Shown piece by piece: positions 15,670-25,100 of a stretch of 34,663 nt of DNA. The stretch comes from Bacteroidota bacterium (GTDB lineage: Bacteria > Bacteroidota > Bacteroidia > Palsa-948). The first letter of the stretch is position 1, and every line of letters begins with the position of its first letter. The notes below the pieces were generated by a model that saw only the letters and a program-made list of their open reading frames with translations, was not told the DNA's origin and did no database searches. Where the stretch lies: positions 1 through 34,663 of the forward strand of contig JAHEYJ010000017.1 in assembly GCA_023251675.1 (NCBI GenBank), in the 5' to 3' direction. A program made the translations under genes and the position numbers.

Positions 15670-15945
15670 TTAATCAATTGTTGCGGATAAACCTCTTTCA
15701 ACCAGGGCGTCTTTCTTTGGCTTAAGTTCTTTAAAAGTACCCCGTTTAACGCAGCATTTGCCGGTATTATGAACCAAGTGTGCACACTGAATCGCCTGGA
15801 TATATTCATGATTGCAGATTTCAATGAGCGTTTCAATTACAAAATCAAACGTGTTAAAGTCATCATTATATACGATAAGATCACGAATATCTATAGTTAA
15901 TGTACTGTCGTTTTCTTCTGGAAGAAGTTTTGTTTTTTCACTCAT
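15670..15945 (-). CDS. clpS: ClpS, ClpA/ClpC adaptor for N-degron substrates
   Basis: A 91-residue ClpS. The core LIVYNDDFNTFDFVIETL (residues about 23-40) corresponds to the conserved NDDxTPMxFV strand-helix, and AHLVHNTGKCCV contains the histidine of the N-end residue pocket. The C-terminal part KKDALVERGLSATID ends the fold. The short N-terminal extension is the part that usually enters the Clp ATPase. It is the first gene of the clpS - M48 peptidase - nfeD - floA unit. No clp ATPase is in the window. Confidence 0.93.
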   Translation of the reverse strand: MSEKTKLLPEENDSTLTIDIRDLIVYNDDFNTFDFVIETLIEICNHEYIQAIQCAHLVHNTGKCCVKRGTFKELKPKKDALVERGLSATID

Positions 15946-16023
15946 TGGAAGAAATAATATTAGGAACGAACAAGGTAAGCATTTTAAAATTTGTAAAACG
16001 AATTTAGTGAATTCCTGAAAATA

Positions 16024-19000
16024 TCATCTGTTTTTGATCAGGTCAAGCGCTTCGGATGCGCTCATCTTTTTTCCATCTTTGAAGGCGATAACAAAGGCGC
16101 CGGTTATTCCTTCATTAATAACTTGTGTCTTCAGGACATTTGCTGATTCATATTCAAGGAATTCGCCAACCGTATAAACGATCAATCCGTTCGCGTCAGT
16201 AAAGGTTTTGATCCCTTTGCCGGATAATTTAAGGAGCCTGTTCGCTTCACTTATAGGAACTTGCTCCCGGTAAGCGCCAACCTGAACTTTGAAAACAATC
16301 CCCTTATTTGAAGATGCAGTGAGATGAACAGCAGAGGACTCAGATGAGGTCGTATCGGAAGGAATAAAAGAATATTCCTGTTTGTCTTTGGAGATCACAT
16401 CCTGTCCCTGGCTGTCGATCATTGATTTAGCCTGGGAGAGACTGACCCTTTTTCCATTGTAATAAGCAATTACAAATGCATCGGTGATGCCTTTGCCTGC
16501 GATAGAATTTTTTGCTTTTGAGGCAGTCGTTTCACTCGTAAACCTTCCCGTCGTATAGCGGATCAATCCATTGTCCGTTCGCTCGGAATTAAGAGGAGAA
16601 ATGTTATATAGCTGCGTTGAAGTGGTGGGTTTGGAGAATACACCGATCTGAACAGAATAAAATAAACCTGCAACATTTTTTACATCGGTTGCATTGGCAG
16701 CCGTTGTTGCGGCTTGTACCGTTGCGGTGGCGGATGGCGGTACGCTTGAAGTGCTGGTGGTATTTATATCATCCGGGGTGATGATTTCTCCGGAAGCTTT
16801 AGCTTTTTCAAGTGCGTCGTTTATTGAAATTCTTTTTCCGTTATAGAATGCAACCACAAAAGCGTCTTTATAGCCAAGTCCGTTCACTTGTTTTTTTGCT
16901 TCAGCAGCAGTTGTGAATTTCATGAAAAGGCCGGCGGAATAACGTTTAAAACCCTGTGCTGTATTTTCAGCAGTAATGGGTTTTAACCCTTTGAAAAGAT
17001 TCTGAGGTATTGCATTTCGGAAAGCGCCGATCTGAACTTTGAAAACCAAACCATCAGGCATAGGCGGATCTACCGGGATGGGTTTTGAGGATGAATAATA
17101 GGCGCCGGCTAATTCAAGTCTGTCAAATAACGCGTCATAATATTTCAGCATGTTTGACGTCGAATTAGCTGAATTGCTGGCAGGTTGCGACGAAGTTTCC
17201 GATTTTACAGCAGTTGAAGTTGAATTTGTTTTTGCAGAAGCCGAAGTCGTGTTTACAGGCTGTGTTGAAGTTTCTGTTTTAGTCGCAACCGTTGTTGTTT
17301 TATCGGGCGGTGTATTTGATTCTGTGGAAGTAGAAGGGGTTATGGTTTTTTCTGATGATGTTGTAGATTCGGTGGTGGTCGGAAATACAGTGTATTTGTT
17401 TGCAGGGTTATTGGCAACTACCAGAGTGGAATCGCGTTTTGTCAAAACGGAAGGAGTGGTTGTCTTTATTGGCTGAGAGGCAGACTCTGTTTTTGTTTCC
17501 GATGTTTTATCCGGAACTGTAGTAGATGCAATCGTGGATGTGGTCGTGTTATCGGGTTTGATACCTGTTGCGGCAGCTATTTCCTCGTATACTGATTTGT
17601 CGAGCGACTGTAAGTAAAGATCGGATTCAGTACGTTTTGAATTTGCTTCAGCTTCAGAATTCGTAGCCAGTATTTTTAGAGAATCAACCTTTGCCTGGTT
17701 TTTGACTGAGCGTTTCTCAAGTGATGATGCTTTTTCAAGGAGTTGTTGTTTTTCTTCGGTGTTGGTTGTTTTGGAAGCCTGTTCATTTAATTTCTGCGAT
17801 TCGCTGTATTGCTGATCGGCGATTTTCAGCAGATCACTTGCCTGCTGGGTTTGACGTTCTGCATTTTTCTTCGTCCAGTCAGCTTCATTCTTTAAAGCAA
17901 CATAGTGGCTATACTCATCCTTGTTTTTTACAGATTCAGGGGGCGTTGTAGAAAGAATGGGTGGCGCTGAAGTAACCGTTGTTTCGGTTTTAACGGGCAC
18001 CGAACTGTTTTCAGGAGTTACAGAAATGGATTGAGTTGCGACCGGCTCTGATGTGCTCAGTGTTGAAGTTGAAACCGCTGTTGTTTCCGGATTGGTTTCA
18101 ATGATTTCAGCTTTGGGCTGTTTTGTTTCTGTTGAGGCAATCGTTGCTGTTTGTTTATTCTTGTATTCTTCCACCAGTTCCGGATGTTCCGCTGTTATTT
18201 CGGTTACTTTATCGGCCGTCTGCATGGCAATTACTTGTTTCTCCTTCGAAAGATTTTCAGCAGCATCGGCTTTGCCTCCTTTGCCTTTCTCTTTTAACCG
18301 CTTGGATTCATCGTAAAGCGCCGCCGACCAGTCCTGGTAGGCTTCCTGCTCTTTAAGTTTTTTCTCGTACTCGTTGGTCGACTGAGCGGCTTCTTTCAGT
18401 TTATTTTCATAGTACGTATTGATGTTATCTGTGCCTTGCAGGTTTTCAGGTGCAGTTTCAGAGGAAGCGGTTTCGGTCTTTGGTTGACCGGTTTTTTCTG
18501 AGGATTCGGTTGTGGTGGATGAAACCGTATTTGTAGCAACCGCTGTTGTTTCAGGAGAAATAGTGGAGGCAGCAGCAAGCGCCTCTTGCAGTTTTAAATT
18601 GTCAACTTTTGTTCTGCTGTCAGATGCCTTTTCCCTTTTATCATCAACAGAAGAAGTTAGTTCTGCGATTTTGTCTTTGATCCGGGATTTGTTTGCTTCG
18701 GATGATGTGGATGAAAGTTGCTTATTTAAAGCAGCGATCTGGCTGTCTAATGAATCGGTCCATTGCTGGTAGATGGATGCCAGCGCTTCTTCTCGTTCAA
18801 GGTCTTTTGAATTTTTTTCTGCCTCATGCATCTGGCTGACAAAAACATCCACATAGGGAGATTTAATTTCAATAGAGGCCGCATTGGCCGAAGTTGTAGT
18901 TGTTGTGTCTGTTGCAGAAGTGATATTTTTATTTTCAGGAGTCGTAGTTGAAGCAGCAGTGGTTTCTGCTGCCGATGATTGTATCTGGCTGATCACGGAA

Positions 19001-21291
19001 GAAGTAAGCGTTGCATTGCTTTTCAGCGAGTCGACTTGTGCCTGTATCTGCTTTGCCTGTGCATTATAATTGTCTGCTTCTTTTCTTTTTGCTTCAATGT
19101 CTTTATCTATTTCATCAGCTTGTTGAAGCATGTTCTTTTTTGCTTCTGCGTTTTTTGTTTTTTCTGCTTCAGCATGCAGGCGATTTGATTCACTTTGCAT
19201 GTCTTCTACATCCTGCTGAATGTCTAAATATTTGGCAAGCGCTTTGCTGGCATCGGTTTGTTTTTCTTCCACCTGTTTGTTCAGTGCAGTTGAAACCATA
19301 GAAAGTGTTTTCAAACTATCACTGTGCCTGTCAAGTTTCTCCTTTTGAGCCAGCAGATCGTTCATTTTTTTTTCACTTGCTCCATTCTTGATAGAGTTAT
19401 CAAGGTCTTTGGCATATTTCAGTTCCTCATTCGCCTGTTGTTGCTTTGCTTTTGCCTGCTCATCCAGTTGGTTGGACATGGTAAGCGAAACGGCGGCCTC
19501 TTTCGTCAGCGCATCCGCTTCTTTTCGAAGTTGTGAGGCTTTGTCCAGCTGCGCCATTTTTTCAGCCTGGTTGGTCATTGTTTCGGCACTATTTGTCAGC
19601 TCGGTCGCTTCTTTATTCTTCTGAAGTGATAATTCATTCTTCTGGTTTGCCAGTTGTTGCGCAGCATCCGAGTTCTTACGGGCTTCGTTTGCATCTTTCT
19701 GGGTTTCTTTTGCATCGTCATACGCCATGCCTATGATGTCAGAATTTGAAACCGGAGTTGTGTTATTTGCCTTGGTTTTAGTTTCGGTGGAAACAGTTGT
19801 GGTTTCATCTACAGCAACCGATTTGATTTCTTCTTCTGCAGGACTTACCTCCAATGAAGCTTTTGCTTTAATGAACTGCACTGCAAGCGCGAGATCAGCG
19901 CTGTCAACCTGTGCATCAAATTCATTCTTGATGATAATTTTATCCTGGCCATCTTCATTTACAAGAGCGATTTCCTGTTTAAGGGGTTTTATTTCCTGTT
20001 GGTTGGGTACAATAACTAATTCAGAAGATTTTTTAAATCCATCGGATTCAACCGTGAACATAAATTTACCACCGTTGGGGAGATTAAGTGTGTAGGATCC
20101 ATCCGCTGCGTTGGTATTGAATACACCGACCACTTCATCTTTCATGATTTTAGTAATGGTGATCTTTGCTTTTGGCATCTTGTCGCCGATATCTTTTTTA
20201 AGCGTTCCGGTGATAATGGCCAGGTCAAGCGGTTTGCGGTCAAGTTTTATTTTGTAAACGGTGATGGAACCAAGCGGACTTTCTCTCCTTGAAGAAAAGT
20301 AGGCGCTCTTATCGTCCTCGTCGGAGACAAAAAGTATATCGTCATCGGGTGTGTTGATGGCAAAATCCATGTTCACCGGCTGTCCCCATGATTGTGTAGA
20401 AGCATTCCATTCACTTTTGAAGATATCATACCCGCCCATTGAATTATGTCCCATCGAACAGAAATAAAGTGTTTTCCCGTTTGGATGAAGGAAAGGAAAA
20501 TCCTCGTCGTATTTTGTGTTGACCACATCGCTGAGGCGAACGGGTTTGCTTAAGTCGCCGCTGGGCGAACGCTTCACCATGTAAATATCTCTTCCGGTCT
20601 TTCCATCTTCTCCGTAGCTTGAATAATAAATCTCATTCCGGTTGGGAGCGAGATACATCACATTATCTTCTTTCTTTTTTTTATCAAACGAGGTTTTCAG
20701 GTCATCGGGGCGAAGAATGAGTTTAGCATTGAATTCCGTCAGATTGTAGGAGCGGAAGAAATCGCTTTCAGGGACTTCTTTTTTTTCAAGAACAGAAAGG
20801 TCGGTTATGTTTTTCAGTAATCGCTTTCCGTTTTCACACATGTCGATCTGCCTGTCAACGTTGTATTTCTCCTGCATCTTGGCCGATGCGGTGCTTTTAT
20901 AGATGGAGTACTGGCGCTCGGCATCTCCAAACCGGTAATTTAAATGATAGGCCTTGCCCAAATAAAAGAAAACTTCTTTGTCAACGCCTGACTTCTGGCG
21001 TTTCGCTGCGTATTCAATGTACGGAATTGCTTTCTCTTTGTCATTGCTTGAGAAAAGCAGGCAGGTTCCAAACTTGTAATTGTATTGGGCGTCCTTCGGA
21101 TATAGACTGAGGAGCTGAGAAAATAAGGGATACGCTTTTGTGAAATCTTCCGCTTCAAAAAGCTTGTTTGCTTCTTTCTTTAAATCATCTTCTGATGAAA
21201 AAATGTTTTGTGAAAATACATTTGCATTAATTAACACGAAGCAGGCTGCAAGCCAAAGCCAAATAGTTTTATGGAATATCCTGCTATTCAT
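16024..21291 (-). CDS. giant exported TPR / PD40 / coiled-coil protein with three SPOR-like domains
   Basis: This protein has 1755 residues. Translation probably starts at ATG 21291 (MNSRIFHKTIW...), since upstream codons would spoil the signal peptide (ends near NVFSQ, residue 28). Order: TPR-like helices about 35-170 (FEAEDFTKAYPLFSQLLSLY); three PD40 propeller strands about 205-350 (NRNEIYYSSYGEDG, HPNGKTLYFCSMG, DKSAYFSSRRES); a carboxypeptidase-regulatory-like domain about 355-430; a charged coiled coil about 520-1215 with linkers rich in Ser/Thr; then three SPOR-like modules about 1414-1497, 1543-1623 and 1665-1753 (VFKVQIGAFRN, FYSVQIGVFSK, VFKVQVGAYRE). The front half resembles the T9SS protein PorE, but the usual OmpA-like end is replaced. 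SPOR modules bind denuded peptidoglycan strands, so a periplasmic envelope role is likely. Confidence 0.85.
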   Translation of the reverse strand: MNSRIFHKTIWLWLAACFVLINANVFSQNIFSSEDDLKKEANKLFEAEDFTKAYPLFSQLLSLYPKDAQYNYKFGTCLLFSSNDKEKAIPYIEYAAKRQKSGVDKEVFFYLGKAYHLNYRFGDAERQYSIYKSTASAKMQEKYNVDRQIDMCENGKRLLKNITDLSVLEKKEVPESDFFRSYNLTEFNAKLILRPDDLKTSFDKKKKEDNVMYLAPNRNEIYYSSYGEDGKTGRDIYMVKRSPSGDLSKPVRLSDVVNTKYDEDFPFLHPNGKTLYFCSMGHNSMGGYDIFKSEWNASTQSWGQPVNMDFAINTPDDDILFVSDEDDKSAYFSSRRESPLGSITVYKIKLDRKPLDLAIITGTLKKDIGDKMPKAKITITKIMKDEVVGVFNTNAADGSYTLNLPNGGKFMFTVESDGFKKSSELVIVPNQQEIKPLKQEIALVNEDGQDKIIIKNEFDAQVDSADLALAVQFIKAKASLEVSPAEEEIKSVAVDETTTVSTETKTKANNTTPVSNSDIIGMAYDDAKETQKDANEARKNSDAAQQLANQKNELSLQKNKEATELTNSAETMTNQAEKMAQLDKASQLRKEADALTKEAAVSLTMSNQLDEQAKAKQQQANEELKYAKDLDNSIKNGASEKKMNDLLAQKEKLDRHSDSLKTLSMVSTALNKQVEEKQTDASKALAKYLDIQQDVEDMQSESNRLHAEAEKTKNAEAKKNMLQQADEIDKDIEAKRKEADNYNAQAKQIQAQVDSLKSNATLTSSVISQIQSSAAETTAASTTTPENKNITSATDTTTTTSANAASIEIKSPYVDVFVSQMHEAEKNSKDLEREEALASIYQQWTDSLDSQIAALNKQLSSTSSEANKSRIKDKIAELTSSVDDKREKASDSRTKVDNLKLQEALAAASTISPETTAVATNTVSSTTTESSEKTGQPKTETASSETAPENLQGTDNINTYYENKLKEAAQSTNEYEKKLKEQEAYQDWSAALYDESKRLKEKGKGGKADAAENLSKEKQVIAMQTADKVTEITAEHPELVEEYKNKQTATIASTETKQPKAEIIETNPETTAVSTSTLSTSEPVATQSISVTPENSSVPVKTETTVTSAPPILSTTPPESVKNKDEYSHYVALKNEADWTKKNAERQTQQASDLLKIADQQYSESQKLNEQASKTTNTEEKQQLLEKASSLEKRSVKNQAKVDSLKILATNSEAEANSKRTESDLYLQSLDKSVYEEIAAATGIKPDNTTTSTIASTTVPDKTSETKTESASQPIKTTTPSVLTKRDSTLVVANNPANKYTVFPTTTESTTSSEKTITPSTSTESNTPPDKTTTVATKTETSTQPVNTTSASAKTNSTSTAVKSETSSQPASNSANSTSNMLKYYDALFDRLELAGAYYSSSKPIPVDPPMPDGLVFKVQIGAFRNAIPQNLFKGLKPITAENTAQGFKRYSAGLFMKFTTAAEAKKQVNGLGYKDAFVVAFYNGKRISINDALEKAKASGEIITPDDINTTSTSSVPPSATATVQAATTAANATDVKNVAGLFYSVQIGVFSKPTTSTQLYNISPLNSERTDNGLIRYTTGRFTSETTASKAKNSIAGKGITDAFVIAYYNGKRVSLSQAKSMIDSQGQDVISKDKQEYSFIPSDTTSSESSAVHLTASSNKGIVFKVQVGAYREQVPISEANRLLKLSGKGIKTFTDANGLIVYTVGEFLEYESANVLKTQVINEGITGAFVIAFKDGKKMSASEALDLIKNR

Positions 21292-21413
21292 TGTTATACA
21301 GATGCTAAAAATAAGGTAATTACACATCAAGAAACTCTCCAAAAAGGCGGGTTTTTAAAAGGAATATGTTGATAACGGAGAGGTCAGAGAAGCGGGTTTT
21401 TTCATGAAAGCAA

Positions 21414-22088
21414 TTACTCTTTTACAATTTCAGGTTCCGCTTTCTTTTTACTGCCTAAAATACCTTTGTTGAACAGATAGATTTTCTTCTCTTCCTTCTT
21501 AAGAAGGCGTTCAATGTTTTTCTGATGAGTAACGAGAAGTATGGCAGGCGTAAGAAGCGAAAACAAAACCAAAGTAGGAGAGGAGGCGGGGAAAAGGATC
21601 AGGATGGAAATCGGGAAACTCAATCCGCCAAGGATAGAACTCAGCGAAACATAATGAGTCACAATTAAAATGAAAACGAATGCAAGGATCCCTACCGCTG
21701 CGGATAAAGGATGAATAGCCAAGGTAACACCCAGAAGCGTTGCAACCCCTTTTCCTCCTTTGAAACTTGCAAAAACAGGAAAAATATGCCCAATAATGGC
21801 GGCAGCTCCAAGGGTGAGTTGTAAAGAGATGAATTCTTCTTTGCCCAGCATTTCTGCCACAAACAAGCTAAGTTTGACGGCGATCCAGCCTTTTAGAATA
21901 TCACAAATGAGGACAGGAATCGCCGCGCGCTTCCCGATGACACGGAAAACGTTTGTCGCTCCTGCATTGCCGCTTCCATGATAGCGTACATCAATGCCGT
22001 AAAAGATCTTTCCTATCCAAACCGCTGATGGGAGTGAGCCAAACAGATAAGCAGTCAGTATGATGAAAAGGTGTAAGGGTACCTGCAT
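21414..22088 (-). CDS. plsY: acyl-phosphate glycerol-3-phosphate acyltransferase PlsY
   Basis: A 224-residue inner-membrane acyltransferase that moves an acyl group from acyl-phosphate to glycerol-3-phosphate, the first step of phospholipid synthesis. Motifs are YLFGSLPSAVWIGK (about 14-27), HGSGNAGATNVFRVIGK (motif 2), GHIFPVFASFKGGKGVAT (motif 3, about 100-117) and THQKNIERLLKKEEKKI near the end. Seven hydrophobic segments are seen. It lies 45 bases after the giant unknown gene, as the last gene of a probable operon with it and the phosphohexomutase. No PlsX is nearby. Confidence 0.96.
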   Translation of the reverse strand: MQVPLHLFIILTAYLFGSLPSAVWIGKIFYGIDVRYHGSGNAGATNVFRVIGKRAAIPVLICDILKGWIAVKLSLFVAEMLGKEEFISLQLTLGAAAIIGHIFPVFASFKGGKGVATLLGVTLAIHPLSAAVGILAFVFILIVTHYVSLSSILGGLSFPISILILFPASSPTLVLFSLLTPAILLVTHQKNIERLLKKEEKKIYLFNKGILGSKKKAEPEIVKE

Positions 22089-22133
22089 ATGCTAAAACAA
22101 AGTTAAGAAATATATGAGAAACACAAATTTGGG

Positions 22134-25100
22134 CTATTCTTCACTTCCCTTAAACTTGCGCTGGAATAGATTTTTCTGTTGTTCCGATCCAATGGAAAAT
22201 TGGTAAGGGGTCTGTCCTCTTTCTGTTTTGAGTTCCTTTTTATCGTTCTTCAGATCCTGTATGGCTTTATTGAAATTCTGGTCAGAGGAAACCGCTGTAA
22301 GCAAGCCTTTTGTATAACGGAAATAATACCAGTTGTTTTTATCTACTTCAATATAAATATCAAGTATATCTCCTGTACGTTTTTTCCAAAGGGCGATCTT
22401 TCCATCTACCATCTTATTTACCTGTGTTTTGCGGATGGTTCCTATTCCGATTCCGCCGGAAGAAACATAAGCATTGTTCTTATCATCCCATTGCATATTA
22501 ACTTGTGTCAGGAACAAGGTATGTTCCAGTTCATCGGGAAATTTTTTGAATTTGCCGTAGAGGTTTACTTCGGCAATCAGTTTGTCCGCTTTTTCTTTCC
22601 CCATCAGTTCACGCAACCCTCTTTCGTAATTGGAACCTACGACAACGCCTGAAAGGGCTTCGGTGGAAGAAATGAGGTCGGCCATTTTATCAATTGCTGA
22701 ATTGTCAAAGAAGAAATCAAGCGCCATCATCAGTTCAAATCGTGCAGAATCAGTAAGTAAATTATGGAAGACGCTTCCAACTGCATCCACTTTTACCTGG
22801 CCCAGGTCCATCCCAAGTGATCCCATCCTTCCGTTGCCTGAAATGGTGCATGCATCCGATTTGAGGGACAGGTAATTCCCGGTAAGTGCTGGCTCGTTGA
22901 GCTTTTCTTTGGATGAAATCCGGTATTCTTTTGTTGGCTTGTCATAGTAAATGAATCCCGTTGCCCGTAAAACCTCTTTATCTGTTTTTCGGATCTGTTT
23001 GGTCAGAAAGGCAGTATAAATTCCACTTGTATCCGAAGCGACCATAATTCCTGAATTGAGGTCTTTGTCTTTTTCGTCTTCCAGTTTTTCAGTTACAGGG
23101 ATAAGAATTTTTTCCGGGTTGATCTGGGAAGTGAATTTAAACCAGGTCTTTCCTTCTCCCAACGCCGCGCACGTATGCGTGATCTTTGAAGTGCCGCTGA
23201 AAGTCAGAAACTGATCGTTGGAAGCAAGAAAAACTTTTCCTTTAAATGCATAATTGGGACTCAGCATAAAATTAGTAGTGTCTTTTATATCCGCATCAGC
23301 AATGGTTTGGAAAGTTGTATCCACTTTTATGTTCGTGAAATAGATCGGTTGTTTGTTTTTCATCTCATCGGTGTAATCATAATAACCTGAAGCGGCATAG
23401 CTTTTTTTGCCGAAAATGTTTGTGTTGGCTTTATAGATTGTATGATAAGCGGTAATACTGTTGGCCACTATTTTCGAATTGCTTAATGTTCTCATTTCAG
23501 CGTCTTTCAGGATGGTTACTTTTCCGCTGTCGGGATATACTTTTGCATCCGCCACATTTATCCAGGCAACATCCTGGGCGCTGATAATATATTTTTTGAA
23601 ATCAAATTTAGCTTTCGGTGCATTGAACCGCAATGAATCCTGCTTGGGATTGGTAGAGATGAATTCAGGGCCTGAGAGTTCAAGCAATCTGTCATCCTTT
23701 GGTTTTCCGGCATCACGGGAGGAAAGTTCAATATCGCCTTTGTCCATATACCATTTGAAATTATCCATATAGCAGATATACTGGTTGACAGGAAATTCCA
23801 CAACCGATCCTTTACCGTTGGCTGCAAAATCTCCGGTTCTTTTTTCGAAATCTACAATTGCATTTACATTTTTTGTAGAAAAAGCAAATTTTGAATTTTC
23901 CAATGCCTTTAAGCTGAATGATGCCGTATCGGATAACACTTTTTTATTATGAAACTTCATGAGATCGGCCGACATGGAGGCCCCGGAAAAATCCAGTTTT
24001 CCGTTTCCGGTCATTGCTTTTGAAGAGTAATCAACCCGGCCTTTCATCGTTGCCTGCCCGCCATACATTTCAAGCGGTTTTATCAATGAAAATACCTGCA
24101 TGATATCTTTCTTCGGAGACCAATGAACATAAATGGTATCTCCTTTAACAGGCGGGTATTCTACTTTTCCGCCCTTTTGTTCTTTGACTTCAAATGTTTG
24201 TGCAGTTCCATTTACAGAATCCGGAAAAAATATCAAGTCTTTTGAAGAAAGTGTTGATGTGATGTAATTAATGGTTCCGTCACCTCGCAAACCTTCATTG
24301 CTCAACCGGACTTTATTATTGAATTTGCCGGAATTGCCGTAAGATGCAAAACCTCCGGTGGGAGTAGGCCGGATGAATCCAAGTGAATAATCAGGCTGCA
24401 CCGAAAGGGTGTCTTTGAAGTCCGGAAAAATTCCGGCTGAAGTGAGTTGCCCTTTAAATCGTACACTTTCAGTACTGAAATTATCCAGGCTGTCTAAAAT
24501 ATAGGGATCAATCTTAAAATAGAATTTATCTCTTCTGTAAACCCCTTTTTGAATTGCCCGTTTATCATAATAAACGAATGATTCTTTTGCAGAGGAGAAT
24601 ATGGGATATTGTGTCAGCCGCTTTCTTCCTGATTTGTTTCCGGGTTGATCGATCTGGATTTCACCCTGTATCTGTTCAATAACGGATTTGACTTTAATAT
24701 CGGGATAATTTCCAAGCGCATCGGCTGTAAATCTTCTCACCGTAAACATTAAGGAATCTGCATTGTTGATGTCAATCTTGAATTTATCATAATTGAAAAA
24801 ATAATCTTTTCCGAAATAAACAAAACGTCCTGCCTGTACAACTCCTCCAAAAAAGAAATCCCTGTTTTTCTTGAGAACCACTTGATGCCGGGTCTGGTAG
24901 ATAGTCACATTTTGTGAATCGCTGATCGCAATTTGAGATACCCCATTAATTCGTAAGTCATAATTCAACAGATTAAGCACTGCATTCACTTCACCTCCCT
25001 TTACATTAGAATTAATGACAATAACATCATAATCGGTTGTACCCATTTTGGCTTTAAGATAGGTGAACAGTCTTTCCTGCAGTATGATCTTATCGTCTTT

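Noticed and set aside
17150-17476. Plus-strand frame rich in Val/Ser opposite the SPOR protein
   Set aside because: It is the complement of the Thr/Ser-rich linker of the minus-strand gene; low complexity explains the open frame. The same holds for the other plus-strand frames at 18053-20095.
18000-19900. Tandem DNA repeats in the giant SPOR gene
   Set aside because: The impression comes from biased codons (Thr, Ser, Lys, Glu, Ala) in coiled-coil and linker regions; no exact tandem unit was found by eye.
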